From NCBI GenBank assembly GCA_964525555.1, contig CAZGHN010000002.1, forward strand, positions 124,001 through 188,000: a DNA stretch of 64,000 nt. The letters are read 5' to 3'. The DNA comes from JAFGHJ01 sp964525555. Its GTDB lineage: Bacteria > Hydrothermota > UBA3072. Every line of letters starts with the position of its first letter. Position 1 is the first letter of the stretch. The notes under the pieces were generated by a model. That model did no database searches. It was given only the letters and a program-made list of their open reading frames with translations, and had not been told where the DNA came from. The translations under genes and the position numbers were made by a program. Shown one piece after another: positions 24,274 to 33,520 of the stretch.

Positions 24274-26031
24274 CTATTTGATCAGAGTTACTTTAGTAGA
24301 TGCTTTGCCGTCGTCTGCTTTTAATACACAGAGGTATATTCCGTTTGCGAGTGGTTTTCCGCTGTCATCTTCACCATTCCATGTTGCGGAATGATTTCCT
24401 GCCGATTTTGCCCCTAAGTCAAGGGTTCTAACGTTCCTTCCCAATGCGTCGTATATCTCTAAAGAGATATCCTGCTCTGAGGGCAGAGAATAATTTATAT
24501 CGGTTTGCCCGGCGAATACTGCAGGGGAAGCACCCAGAGATATGGCATTCTCGGCTGGTTCGCCAATGCCAGCTGGAAGCCAGAGACCATCAAACATTAG
24601 TTTCCATCCGGAATTAATATATGTCTTCCAGCAAACACATGGATCTGTACCGCGGACCGCCGCAGCAGGAGGCGTTACATCGCTTACGTTTCCGGAATCG
24701 CCTATGAAAATGGAGCCGCTCCAGCCACCGGGGTAAGAAAAATTATCATAAGGTGCTTCTTTATATCTTATGTCGTCATCAAGACCCTTGAAGAAAACGT
24801 GAAAATTGCCCGGAGCATCTTCTACCGCAAGTGCGTTTAAAACTTCTGCTGGTACATTGTTGTAAAGTGCGTCCTCGTCCCAGGTTCGCCCGGCATCGTA
24901 GGTAAAGTGATTGTAAAGGTCTTCATTGTTCGCGATTGTATCACGGCGTGCGCATACTATTGTAGCTGAGTTTATTCCGCCCAGTGTGTCACGGGTAAGT
25001 TTAAGAGAAGGGTTATCCTCGATGCAATTGGCTAAGGGTGTAAAATATTCAGTACTTAACCAAGCAGAAGGTGAACCTTTAGAATAGTTTCTTCTGAATC
25101 TTATCCTTCGGTCTCCTCCGGCCGGGTATGAATAAGTCCATGCGACTCCGAGATTCATAGAATCTGCAGCATATGTGCTTGGTCCGTAGGCTAAACACGG
25201 ATCGGAGTAATCATAGGTCGCATTTCCTGAGGCTACTATTGTTCTATCTATCCAGGTGTTGCCCAAATCTTGTGAGCGAATATAAGCGATGCTGTCGGCG
25301 CTTTCAAACGCGAGGTGGAGGTATGTGGCCATTGGATAGGCTAAGTCATCCGCATCGAGACTAGGATTCATTTCATCGATAGTATCATTGTTCGCGGGAT
25401 AAAAGATAGTCATATCGGAGGAAACTAAATTGACACGAAAAAGCAGAATGTCTCTATCATAAGAACCTGATTTTAGATAGGATTCAAACGCGACGAATAT
25501 GTAGTTGGTGTCTGTCGTTTCAACAATTTTTAATGAAGGATTGATTAAATCATGTCCTGGCCAACTGACGGCATATGCATAGCTCCAGGTTATTCCATCA
25601 TCCGAGGAAGTAATTCGTATTGTATAATCATCTCCTGAAGTCAATTGCCTCGATGCGGCGAGATAGACCGTGGTTTCGTTCCTGGTATCCATCGAGAAAC
25701 CTTGAAAGTTATATGCGGAATCGACTATAATATCATCGTCTATCCAGGGAGGCTGTATTTCTTCAAATTCGTTCGAAATGACTTCAGGTCCTTGTTCTGC
25801 TGTGATAGCTGGGTTTAAATCTTTGTATTCGGCTAAGAGTTCTCTGAAGAGAACGAGATCGCCATTAGATTTTGCTTCATCTATTTTTTTTGTAATTGCA
25901 CTAATCGAAGGTACCTGTGGTGATATAATTACATCATCTCCCGAGAGTTCGTCCAGAGCCGGAGTACCATCTGATGCCGGAACATTGATAGAGAGCATTA
26001 AGCAGACTACTAATAATAACAACTTTTTCAT
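24274..26031 (-). CDS. Secreted beta-propeller (BNR/sialidase-like) protein with C-terminal sorting domain
   Basis: The start at 26031 (MKKLLLLVVCLML) has an AAGGAGG site; 585 aa. The signal peptide is followed by a propeptide-like region (about 20-110), then a propeller of BNR/Asp-box blades (recognisable SSDDGITWSYAY, SQDLGNTWIDR and TYDAGRTWDED, the SxDxGxTW motif of sialidase-type propellers). The C-terminal 85 residues are an FlgD-like Ig domain and sorting tail (ALGRNVRTLDLG...NGIYLCVLKADDGKASTKVTLIK). It is probably a secreted surface protein; no sialidase catalytic set is claimed. It pairs with the next gene, and its promoter is at 26118-26146. Confidence 0.85.
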   Translation of the reverse strand: MKKLLLLVVCLMLSINVPASDGTPALDELSGDDVIISPQVPSISAITKKIDEAKSNGDLVLFRELLAEYKDLNPAITAEQGPEVISNEFEEIQPPWIDDDIIVDSAYNFQGFSMDTRNETTVYLAASRQLTSGDDYTIRITSSDDGITWSYAYAVSWPGHDLINPSLKIVETTDTNYIFVAFESYLKSGSYDRDILLFRVNLVSSDMTIFYPANNDTIDEMNPSLDADDLAYPMATYLHLAFESADSIAYIRSQDLGNTWIDRTIVASGNATYDYSDPCLAYGPSTYAADSMNLGVAWTYSYPAGGDRRIRFRRNYSKGSPSAWLSTEYFTPLANCIEDNPSLKLTRDTLGGINSATIVCARRDTIANNEDLYNHFTYDAGRTWDEDALYNNVPAEVLNALAVEDAPGNFHVFFKGLDDDIRYKEAPYDNFSYPGGWSGSIFIGDSGNVSDVTPPAAAVRGTDPCVCWKTYINSGWKLMFDGLWLPAGIGEPAENAISLGASPAVFAGQTDINYSLPSEQDISLEIYDALGRNVRTLDLGAKSAGNHSATWNGEDDSGKPLANGIYLCVLKADDGKASTKVTLIK

Positions 26032-26117
26032 AACAAACCTCCTTTTTTTAAGAAGTTTAATACATTTATCCTTCAATGACGATTACTTAAATACATATGT
26101 ATTGTAAATATAAAATT

Positions 26118-26146
26118 ATTGTATTTAAATTGAAGTCCTATGTCAA
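26118..26146 (-). promoter_or_regulatory. Promoter of the first BNR-like gene
   Basis: Minus-strand TTGACA, 17-bp spacer, TACAAT; the flanks (CCCTTGACA...TACAATAA) match those of the promoter at 28080-28108. Confidence 0.7.
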
Positions 26147-26253
26147 GGGTGAATATATAATGGGTTATAAGGAAAGTTTTTGAATGTTGAATCTTTTTTA
26201 TTGTATACATTATATCCAAGAGGATATATATTAGTATTCTAAATAGGATGTAT

Positions 26254-26299
26254 ATAAATAATAAAGAGGCGAAAAAAGTTCCGCCTCCTTATTATTTAT
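26254..26299. terminator. Terminator of the second BNR-like gene
   Basis: A stem pairing AATAAAGAGGCG with CGCCTCCTTATT (one mismatch), extended by further A/T pairs, directly beyond the stop at 26320. Confidence 0.7.
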
Positions 26300-26319
26300 T
26301 ATTAATTCAGCTTTCGTTG

Positions 26320-28005
26320 TTACTTTATAACGGTCATCGCCGCCGCAGCCACCCCATCCGGTGAGTTTATTTTTATAAAGTAGATACCCGAAGGCAGATT
26401 TGTTTTATCAATAGAAAGTGAATGTCCGCCGGCAGCTTTGGATTCGTTAAGTAAATTCTCGATCAATCTTCCGGAAACGTCGAGCAGGGATATTCTAACA
26501 TTACCAGCGTTTTTTATATTGTAGGAAAGTATTGCGGTTCCGGTTGTCGGATTTGGAACAAGATTGACGCCGGTAAGATTATCGGTGTTTCCATCATCGA
26601 TCCCGGAAGTGAAGTTCCAAGCGTCGATCCAGATATTCGGAGAACCTATTTGCCGGTAGACAAGATAACCGCCAGAAATGTCACTACTGTAATCCACTCT
26701 TGGACCAAATTCAGTGGTTATTCCATAATCGTTGTAAACTCCTCTTCCAGACCATGTCGTAGGGGTGGCACCAGCTGCGAATGCATAAACGACTGAATCC
26801 GGACCTGATTCGGGTACAGTGGTAACTACACGTACTACACTACTCTCGTTATAAGACACACGGGCATAGGGGTACTTCATATCCCAGGTGGCATGTGCAA
26901 CGTTCGTTGGCGGCCAGGGTATCCCTGAAGCCCAAGTGGCGCCGCCGTCTGTCGTGGTACTGTATCTTATACTTGCATTACCAATGTTATTCATCTGTCG
27001 ATACATAACCCAAGCAACCTGAGATGATCCGGGCGTAGTACGAGCCGCGGCAACTGAAGGAGTGAAATTCCCATAAATGTTGGATTGAATAATCTCAAAG
27101 TTAATGGATGGGGTAATTAAGTTGTTCGTATATCTTCCGACCTCTATATCTGTGGTGTCCTGATATTGGTATGCAATATATACATATCCATCTCCACCTG
27201 CACACACCGAGACGTTTCTCGCATTACCTGCTACATTTCTGTGATTACCCCAGGTTAATCCGTAGTCGGAAGAACTTTCCATATCAATAGATTCATCAGT
27301 ATTTGACCAAGCAAGAAATATATGCTGTGGGTCCTCAATATTTCGGTCAACGCTAATATTTTCGATTGAGTCACCATCTTGAATTATTTGTATCCAATTT
27401 ATATGCCCAGTTGGTCTAAGACGCCTAACCCATATGCCGCCATCTGTACTTGCAGAATCATATACGAAAAAAACATAAATCAAGCTACTATCAGCGCCAA
27501 CGCCATCAGATCCTACTAATATTTCCTGGTCTACAATGCTTCCGTAGGTTGCGTTACTAGTTATGAGAGTGAAGAAAGACCAGCTTGAACCACCATCTTG
27601 AGAACGATAAACATAGAGGGAATCATCTATTCCTGATTTTGGTATTAATAATGATACGTAAATATCGCCATTCTGTTCGTCCTGGTCCGTTGATAGTTTT
27701 CCCAAAGTCGGCACCCCGTAACTCATTACCAGTACATCGTTTCCCCATCTAAGCAAATCATCTGAAGTGCCTACATCAGGTCCTTTCTGGGAGACACCTG
27801 GGGATGGTGCAATCGTTGAATAATCAATTACATTTTTCGCTTCGGGAGCAGCACTAGTCTGAAATTGATCAGCATCATACTCTCCTCTGTCGCGCGATTC
27901 AGAAAACCATGGATTATTCTGGCCCCCAGATGGACATGTGCTGACTACTTCTGCAATTGCGGTCATAAAGCATAGAAAAGATAAGACTACAAAGAACCTC
28001 TTCAT
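26320..28005 (-). CDS. Secreted BNR-repeat beta-propeller protein with C-terminal sorting domain
   Basis: 561 aa. Signal peptide (about 1-18), then Asp-box blades (SQDGGSSWSFF, SSDYGLTWGNH, TTDGGATWASG) spanning about 90-440. The C-terminal 85 residues have a type-A sorting tail (GRLIENLLNESKAAGGHSLSIDKTNLPSGIYFIKINSPDGVAAAAMTVIK region). It is likely a cell-surface or released propeller protein; the ligand is unknown. The AGGAGG site is just upstream. Its closest neighbour in this window is the 24274-26031 gene, with a similar promoter, suggesting duplication. Confidence 0.85.
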   Translation of the reverse strand: MKRFFVVLSFLCFMTAIAEVVSTCPSGGQNNPWFSESRDRGEYDADQFQTSAAPEAKNVIDYSTIAPSPGVSQKGPDVGTSDDLLRWGNDVLVMSYGVPTLGKLSTDQDEQNGDIYVSLLIPKSGIDDSLYVYRSQDGGSSWSFFTLITSNATYGSIVDQEILVGSDGVGADSSLIYVFFVYDSASTDGGIWVRRLRPTGHINWIQIIQDGDSIENISVDRNIEDPQHIFLAWSNTDESIDMESSSDYGLTWGNHRNVAGNARNVSVCAGGDGYVYIAYQYQDTTDIEVGRYTNNLITPSINFEIIQSNIYGNFTPSVAAARTTPGSSQVAWVMYRQMNNIGNASIRYSTTTDGGATWASGIPWPPTNVAHATWDMKYPYARVSYNESSVVRVVTTVPESGPDSVVYAFAAGATPTTWSGRGVYNDYGITTEFGPRVDYSSDISGGYLVYRQIGSPNIWIDAWNFTSGIDDGNTDNLTGVNLVPNPTTGTAILSYNIKNAGNVRISLLDVSGRLIENLLNESKAAGGHSLSIDKTNLPSGIYFIKINSPDGVAAAAMTVIK

Positions 28006-28079
28006 ACAAGCCTCCTTTTTGATTTTAAAATATTTAACAAAATTTACTCTTTATTACTGATTCCAAAAGATGTATATTT

Positions 28080-28108
28080 ATTGTATGCAGATTGGAAGTC
28101 TTTGTCAA
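28080..28108 (-). promoter_or_regulatory. Promoter of the second BNR-like gene
   Basis: Minus-strand TTGACA, 17-bp spacer, TACAAT; very similar to the promoter at 26118-26146. Confidence 0.7.
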
Positions 28109-28321
28109 GGGTAAAGGTATAATGAATTAATAGGCTCTTGTATGTTTTTGATTTTTTGCCGTTTTATCGTACATAAGTGCCCATTGACAAAACAAAAAAA
28201 TCATTCTTTAAATTAAAAAATGATTGTCTCAGAAATGGTGATAATGCAATGTAAAGGGAATTGTTTTGTGAGCGATCGTAGTTCGTTATATATAGATGAA
28301 ATCCAGGTGTTTTATTAGAAA
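28109..28321. other. Non-coding AT-rich stretch
   Basis: No gene is seen. It holds a TTGACA (28174 area) followed by a small AATCATT/AATGATT hairpin and a CGATCG site near 28275, but no convincing promoter, RNA gene or repeat. Confidence 0.35.
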
Positions 28322-28366
28322 TAAAGACTCTGATAGGCATAAAGGGAGGTCCTATCAGAGTCTTTA
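28322..28366. terminator. Terminator of the VIT/VWA gene
   Basis: A 16-bp perfect inverted repeat (TAAAGACTCTGATAGG / CCTATCAGAGTCTTTA) with a 13-base loop, following the stop at 28395 on the minus strand. Confidence 0.85.
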
Positions 28367-28394
28367 CAAGGTGGAGTTGTTTTAGTTGTTTCTC

Positions 28395-30692
28395 TTATAT
28401 GTAGTTTACAGTTAGCTCCAAAGAGCCTTTTAAATCGGCAGGAAATTTAAGATTGTTTAACTCTCGCTTTACCGATTTTTCAATGCATTCCACACAAGCT
28501 TTTCCTTTATATGTTTCGTAGTCTTTTATAGTTACTTTTTTGACTTTTCCTGCATCTACTTCGATTGAAATGACTAATTTCTTAAGATTCCAGTTTTTTA
28601 AGATTACTTTGAAACTTGTTTCAAGTTCGCCGGCGAGAAAGTCTTCGAGTTTTTTAAGGTTGGTATTTGCCCCTAATGTTGCCTTGTTTATGTAGAAATT
28701 AGGTCTTTTTTCTTTTTTGTCTTGAATATAAGTTGTCGCGTCTGCTTCCTCTTTTAATGAGGCACTCATCGGAGCTTTCATCTTCATAAGCCCACCATAT
28801 CCGGATCTTGTTGCAGGATAGTTTCCTCCTACTGCGTAGTCGCTAACACCCTGAGGAAGAGGCAGGGGTTGTTTAACTGTTACGACTTCTCCGGTTTTGC
28901 GGATAATTTTATCTACAGCAACAAATGATGTATATTGAGTCATCAAATGGTATTTGAGTCCGAGTTGGGTGACTTCATCTTTAACGTCAGAGCCAACTTT
29001 CCCATAGTCGTCAAGCTTGGCAATTCTCTCTCTTGCCCAGAGATACTTTATAGCGGAATTTTCGCTGTCTTCCATCGATGATTTAACTTTTATTTTTTTA
29101 TAGTATTTGCCTTTTTCCTTTTTCCCGTTTACAACTATGCTTCCAGAAGCTTTTTTATATTTGCCAAAAAGGACTAAAGGTCTTTCGGCAAAGAGATCGG
29201 GTATAGATATTGGTTCGATATCATAAGCATCGAATCCTTTGAAGGATGTTTTTATGTCGGTTAAGAGAGGATATTGAATATAGTTTAAAAATTTCTCTGC
29301 TTTTTCCTTAGCTTCGCTTTGATTGGTAACAATAAAAGGTTCTCCCCTCCCCGCGTGCGCCATTCCTTCGATAAGGTAACGGTTTACCGAAGAGCCAATG
29401 CCGAATGCAAAGAAATTGTTTTCTCCGAGATTTTCTCTTATATGATCAAAGGTTTCTTTTTCGACCGATACGTAACCGTCGGTAGCAGCGACAATGATTC
29501 TTGAAAGTCCTTCTCTTTTAGGAAGAGTTGAAATTCTATTAAGAGCGTCTAATAATCTTGTTCCGCCTCCGCCGGTTTGGGACATAACCATTTCTATAGC
29601 TTTCTTTTTGTTTTCTTTTGTCGCAGAGAGAGGTTCGGGAGAGAGAACGGCCGAGCCGCCTGCAAAGAAAAGTATATTAAAGTAATCCTGTTTTCTTAGT
29701 CCTTCTATTATATCCTTCATGAGAGTTTTCGAGACATCGAGAGGGAAACCATGCATTGAACCTGAAACATCTACAACGAAGAGATATTCGCGGGGAGGAA
29801 CCATATTGAGTTTTACTTTTTCCGGAGGTTCAAGCGTTAGAAGAAAGAAATTCTCTTCTTTTCCAGGATAGAGTAGCAGACCGGTTTGCACTTTATTCCC
29901 TTTCAAAGAATATCGAAGAATGAAATCTCTGTTGCCTCCGTATGTATCTTTTTTGGATAATACTATTTCTGCTTTATCGTCCTTTTTATCGATATCGACT
30001 TTATGCGTGGGGACCGAAATCTCTGACAATGGGATTCCTGTTTTGAGGTTGACTTTAATATCAAATTTATATGGAGGATTTTCTTTTTCGTGAAGATATG
30101 GCGTAGCTGTCCAGTCTTCCTTATCTTTTTGTTCGCCAGTGAATCTTGGTCCTACAACTGTCGGAAACACGTATTCATAAATTCCTTTTTCCGGAACAAG
30201 TATCTCTGTGTATTTAACAATTACCTTTACTTCATCTCCGGGCATAATATTAGCGACTTTCATCTGGAATACATTTGGGCGTTTTTGTTCTAAAAGTGAA
30301 GCAACTTTGCCCTGGTTTTTTGCATCTTCGTATATTTGCTGAGCTTTTGCCGTTTCTTCTATTTCCGCTTCGATTATGCGTTCTCCGATTTGCATCCTCA
30401 TGGCGTGAATGGCGGATTTCGTACCGAGTGGAAAGATATATACTGCCTCTATAGTCTTTTTTCCGTCGTTTTTGTAAACCTGTGTTAATTCTATTTTTGC
30501 GATTACTCCGGCAATATTGACATTTGCAGTTGTTTCAAGAAGCGGAAAGCTTTCTACTTCTGAGTCTCCCTTTACTAAGAAATACGGAGAGGAAGCATCT
30601 TTTTCTTCTGTATTTTCTTTTAATTGAGCGCTCGTAGGGACGGAAAGCAGGCTCACTACCAGAAGAAATATAATGTTTTTTACTCTTTTCAT
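28395..30692 (-). CDS. VIT- and VWA-domain protein with AgmX/TonB-like C-terminus
   Basis: 765 aa. Signal peptide about 1-22; VIT domain about 45-175 (AVYIFPLGTKSAIHAMRMQIGERIIEAEIEE); VWA domain about 300-470 with a complete MIDAS motif (DVSGSMHG, then the TGGGGTRL and TDGYVS stretches). The last 100 residues (VKKVTIKDYETYKGKACVECIEKSVKRELNNLKFP) match the AgmX/PglI-like C-terminal domain, in which a Cys-containing helix precedes the W/N-x-x-FP motif. Such proteins are inter-alpha-trypsin-like, usually envelope-associated and divalent-cation dependent; function unknown. Its terminator is at 28322-28366. Confidence 0.88.
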   Translation of the reverse strand: MKRVKNIIFLLVVSLLSVPTSAQLKENTEEKDASSPYFLVKGDSEVESFPLLETTANVNIAGVIAKIELTQVYKNDGKKTIEAVYIFPLGTKSAIHAMRMQIGERIIEAEIEETAKAQQIYEDAKNQGKVASLLEQKRPNVFQMKVANIMPGDEVKVIVKYTEILVPEKGIYEYVFPTVVGPRFTGEQKDKEDWTATPYLHEKENPPYKFDIKVNLKTGIPLSEISVPTHKVDIDKKDDKAEIVLSKKDTYGGNRDFILRYSLKGNKVQTGLLLYPGKEENFFLLTLEPPEKVKLNMVPPREYLFVVDVSGSMHGFPLDVSKTLMKDIIEGLRKQDYFNILFFAGGSAVLSPEPLSATKENKKKAIEMVMSQTGGGGTRLLDALNRISTLPKREGLSRIIVAATDGYVSVEKETFDHIRENLGENNFFAFGIGSSVNRYLIEGMAHAGRGEPFIVTNQSEAKEKAEKFLNYIQYPLLTDIKTSFKGFDAYDIEPISIPDLFAERPLVLFGKYKKASGSIVVNGKKEKGKYYKKIKVKSSMEDSENSAIKYLWARERIAKLDDYGKVGSDVKDEVTQLGLKYHLMTQYTSFVAVDKIIRKTGEVVTVKQPLPLPQGVSDYAVGGNYPATRSGYGGLMKMKAPMSASLKEEADATTYIQDKKEKRPNFYINKATLGANTNLKKLEDFLAGELETSFKVILKNWNLKKLVISIEVDAGKVKKVTIKDYETYKGKACVECIEKSVKRELNNLKFPADLKGSLELTVNYI

Positions 30693-30778
30693 TTATCCCT
30701 CCTTTTGGGGTATTTATTTATTTTGATTCAGCAAACCTATTTTAGTTCCGAATTTTTTTTGGGAATTCATATAGGATT

Positions 30779-31552
30779 CTATCTTTCGACTTTTTTCAGA
30801 TTTTCACCCTTGTTTAAATCTGCATCGTAGAATTCTTTTGTTTGTGGTAAACACACAAAAAGTCTTTCAGTAAAATCTATGCCTATTTCTATTCTTTCGG
30901 ATTCGAACTCGAGCAGGTGTCCCCCGCTTTTTTTATCTTCAGTAAGGAAGTGAAGATGATACCTCGGTACGTTTATTCCGCTTAAATACTCAGGTAGTCG
31001 AAAACCAACAAGTGTGCCTTCCACGTCATAAAGTTCGAATTCAGGTTGCTTTTCCACGACTTCGGAAAGAGGCCGATATGGTTTTTTCTGGGCGGGTACG
31101 CTGCGTGTACGAACATATTTAAAAATCCCTTCTATCTTGATTGCGTAAATAATATTTTTTGTAGGTAAAATTTCATCGAGTAATGTTTCTAATAATTGAT
31201 AATCAAGGTTAAAATCCAGCGCCAATACTGTGTCCTCTTCGAAAAAAGTAACCGCCGAAAAAGGTGTTTTCATCGAATCTGCCGCCATGTAGACTTTTCC
31301 GTCTGCTTTTACCTGATAAAATTTTCCGTCAAGCAGTAACATCTCACCGTCGAGTGCGTTAAAAGTGCCGAGACCCAGATCTCCATGGCGTTTTAATTCT
31401 TTAAAAGTAATTTCTCCGTCGTATATTCCTTCGAGTAATGCGTTGATTGTTGATATTTGAAACAGAACATCCGATGAATCTTCTTCTTTTACACAATTTC
31501 CTAAGACGCTGAAAAGAATACATATGAGGAACAAATATTTAAATTTAAGCAA
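30779..31552 (-). CDS. budA: Lipoprotein-form alpha-acetolactate decarboxylase
   Basis: 257 aa. The catalytic domain is complete: zinc ligands are the two His in RYHLHF and the His in GGHLLEF; the family Arg is in VRTRSVP and the Glu in LDGEM. The enzyme converts alpha-acetolactate to acetoin. Ahead of it is a signal peptide with a lipobox (VLGNC, Cys20), so the protein should be exported and lipidated, unlike the usual cytoplasmic enzyme. No alsS or butanediol dehydrogenase lies in the window. The symbol follows the family; the pathway role here is uncertain because acetolactate would have to be outside the cytoplasm. Confidence 0.88.
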   Translation of the reverse strand: MLKFKYLFLICILFSVLGNCVKEEDSSDVLFQISTINALLEGIYDGEITFKELKRHGDLGLGTFNALDGEMLLLDGKFYQVKADGKVYMAADSMKTPFSAVTFFEEDTVLALDFNLDYQLLETLLDEILPTKNIIYAIKIEGIFKYVRTRSVPAQKKPYRPLSEVVEKQPEFELYDVEGTLVGFRLPEYLSGINVPRYHLHFLTEDKKSGGHLLEFESERIEIGIDFTERLFVCLPQTKEFYDADLNKGENLKKVER

Positions 31553-31581
31553 TATCCCTCCTTTTGCCTATGTGGCAAATC

Positions 31582-32706
31582 TTATTTTAACAAATTCTCG
31601 TAATATTTGGAACTTCCAGTTTTTAAAATTTCTTTTATTATGGACTGGGTTACTTTGCCTACGCCTTTTATGCTGCGCAGGCTTTCTTTCATTCCCGATA
31701 AAGGTTCTTTTAGTTTTGATATACAGTAAGCGGCATAGCCGTAGGGGGAATGCCGTCCTTCGAGTTTTGCCAGATAATCGAGTTGTTCCAACATGACCAT
31801 AACAAGATCCTTTTCGTCAAGTATATCTTTGTAGAGATACGGGGGCACGCGTCGCGGGATTTTATATTTTTTGCTGAAAAGATTAAAAGTCTTACTTATA
31901 GATTGGTAATATTCTTTCGTCGGTTTCCCCCATTTGTTCTTCAAATATATGTTTTCATAGTGAGGTAGAAGATTTGGGAAGTTTTCTTTGAGCGTTTTCT
32001 GAAAATATTCTTTTTGTCTGCCATCTTTTAAAGTCATTCCTCCGAACACAATGAAATCTAGGTTTATTTCCTTTGCTTTTTCGATTGTTTCTTCCATGAC
32101 TTCTGGCGTATCTGTTGTGAAAGGAATGACGGGCATTAAATACATGCCGCAGGCGATTCCTTCTTTTTTGAATTTGGCTAGAGTTTTTAATCTTTCTGAT
32201 GGGGCTGGTACTCCGGGTTCGAAAATAGCGCTTATTTCATCATCGGCCGAAGAGAAACTAAAAGAAACAATTGCTCTGTTCTGTTCGTTTATCTTTTTTA
32301 TTATATCTATATCCCTTTCTATCAGTGTGGATTTTGTAAGGATATGAACAGGAAAATTGTTTTCGTAAAAAAGCTCAAGTGCCTGTCGGGTTAGTTTATA
32401 TTTCTCTTCGAGCGGTTGATAGCTGTCTCCCACTCCGCCGACCATACCCACAAAATAATGTTTCAAAGGGATTCTCTTTCTTTTTGGATCGAGTTCTTTT
32501 TTTAGGATGTCAATCGCATTTATCTTTACGGATATTTCTTCTCCGAACTCTCCCTCTACGTAATAACCTTCGCTTCGTCCATCACAATAGGCACAGTTAT
32601 GAGAACATCCCCTGTAGAGATTCATTCCATAGTTTACTAAAAACCAAGAATCGGGTTTTTTTGCCTTTCGTAAAATTGACTTTGCTTTAATTTCTTTTAC
32701 GAGCAC
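31582..32706 (-). CDS. Radical SAM protein (SPL/Rv2578c-like) with C-terminal helix-hairpin-helix
   Basis: 374 aa. The 4Fe-4S SAM motif is CSHNCAYC (residues about 34-41) in the GCSHNCAYCDGR loop typical of spore-photoproduct-lyase-like and Rv2578c-type proteins. The radical SAM barrel runs to about residue 290, and the C-terminus has a SIKGVGKVTQSIIKEILKTG segment that looks like a helix-hairpin-helix DNA-binding motif. The family is linked to DNA repair, but the substrate is not known. It overlaps the upstream HEAT-repeat gene by 20 bases, so the two are coupled. Confidence 0.85.
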   Translation of the reverse strand: MLVKEIKAKSILRKAKKPDSWFLVNYGMNLYRGCSHNCAYCDGRSEGYYVEGEFGEEISVKINAIDILKKELDPKRKRIPLKHYFVGMVGGVGDSYQPLEEKYKLTRQALELFYENNFPVHILTKSTLIERDIDIIKKINEQNRAIVSFSFSSADDEISAIFEPGVPAPSERLKTLAKFKKEGIACGMYLMPVIPFTTDTPEVMEETIEKAKEINLDFIVFGGMTLKDGRQKEYFQKTLKENFPNLLPHYENIYLKNKWGKPTKEYYQSISKTFNLFSKKYKIPRRVPPYLYKDILDEKDLVMVMLEQLDYLAKLEGRHSPYGYAAYCISKLKEPLSGMKESLRSIKGVGKVTQSIIKEILKTGSSKYYENLLK

Positions 32707-33514
32707 TTTTCTTATAAATTTTATTTTTATATTTGTATTCGTCTATCTTCAATAAAGTCATAACTTTTTCAGGTTCTTTTTTTACAAGGTTTCGGCAGGC
32801 TCTGTAAGCTATCCAGTAGGAATTTTCATTACCGCTTTTGACAAGTTCCTTTACAAGTTTATAAACAAGATCCGGATTTTGTTTCGCCAGGTCACTTAAA
32901 TTGTTACCCACTGAGGTTCTCGGGTATTTAGAGCTTTCTTTAAATAAATTTCTAAGTATTGATAGAGGATATTCTGGTCTTTCATGAAACCATTTATTTT
33001 CATTAACCGGTCTTAGGGTTTCTGCAACGAAACGACGTACATTAGAGTAACTGGAATTTACAAGATTAAGTAATATTTTCTTAGCAATGGGAGGATGGCT
33101 TTTTATGATTTTTCTAAAGAACATTTGTGCCATCTCCCTGGTATCAAAATCGGAAGAGTCGGCTGCTGAAACAAAATATGGTAGCGTTCTTTTTGGCTCT
33201 TCCAGCCCGGAATAAGAAATTATCCCGAGAGCAACACCCCTGTTTTTAAAATCATTGCTTTTTTCGTATAAATCGGCGGCCATTTCGAAATTTATGGACC
33301 CTTTTTCGGATAGTTTATCATAAATAATTTTTGATAGAATTTTTATATCATGAACTCTGCCGTAAGAAATTCTTTTTTTATCGGGGATTTTTTTGTACAG
33401 TTTGTCGAAAATCAGCGATATATTTTTTACCGCGAGGTTATATTTTCCTTTTATTATATTTTCTATAATTTTCTTATCTATATCTTTTTCTAATTTACCA
33501 CTTAGAAGGTTCAT
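32687..33514 (-). CDS. DNA alkylation repair (AlkC/AlkD-like) HEAT-repeat protein
   Basis: 275 aa, all helical. HEAT-like repeats include NVRRFVAETLRPVNENKWF and YPRTSVGNNLSDLAKQNPDLV, the latter typical of AlkC/AlkD-type DNA glycosylases that wrap alkylated DNA; catalytic residues cannot be confirmed by eye. A Lys/Arg-rich C-terminus (KNKIYKKSARKRN) may contact DNA. It overlaps the radical SAM gene downstream by 20 bases and lies 7 bases from the methyltransferase gene upstream. The grouping of SAM methyltransferase, AlkD-like and radical SAM genes suggests a small DNA- or nucleotide-repair unit; that is inference. Confidence 0.65.
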   Translation of the reverse strand: MNLLSGKLEKDIDKKIIENIIKGKYNLAVKNISLIFDKLYKKIPDKKRISYGRVHDIKILSKIIYDKLSEKGSINFEMAADLYEKSNDFKNRGVALGIISYSGLEEPKRTLPYFVSAADSSDFDTREMAQMFFRKIIKSHPPIAKKILLNLVNSSYSNVRRFVAETLRPVNENKWFHERPEYPLSILRNLFKESSKYPRTSVGNNLSDLAKQNPDLVYKLVKELVKSGNENSYWIAYRACRNLVKKEPEKVMTLLKIDEYKYKNKIYKKSARKRN

Positions 33515-33520
33515 TCTTAT

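Noticed and set aside
14207..28005. The Kelch and BNR genes as sialidases or glycosidases
   Set aside because: Only the propeller motif (Kelch or Asp box) is visible; the catalytic Tyr/Glu/Arg set of sialidases cannot be identified, so no enzyme activity is claimed.
28174..28260. A small RNA promoter (TTGACA near 28174)
   Set aside because: No fitting -10 at 16-18 bp was found, and no stable structure follows.
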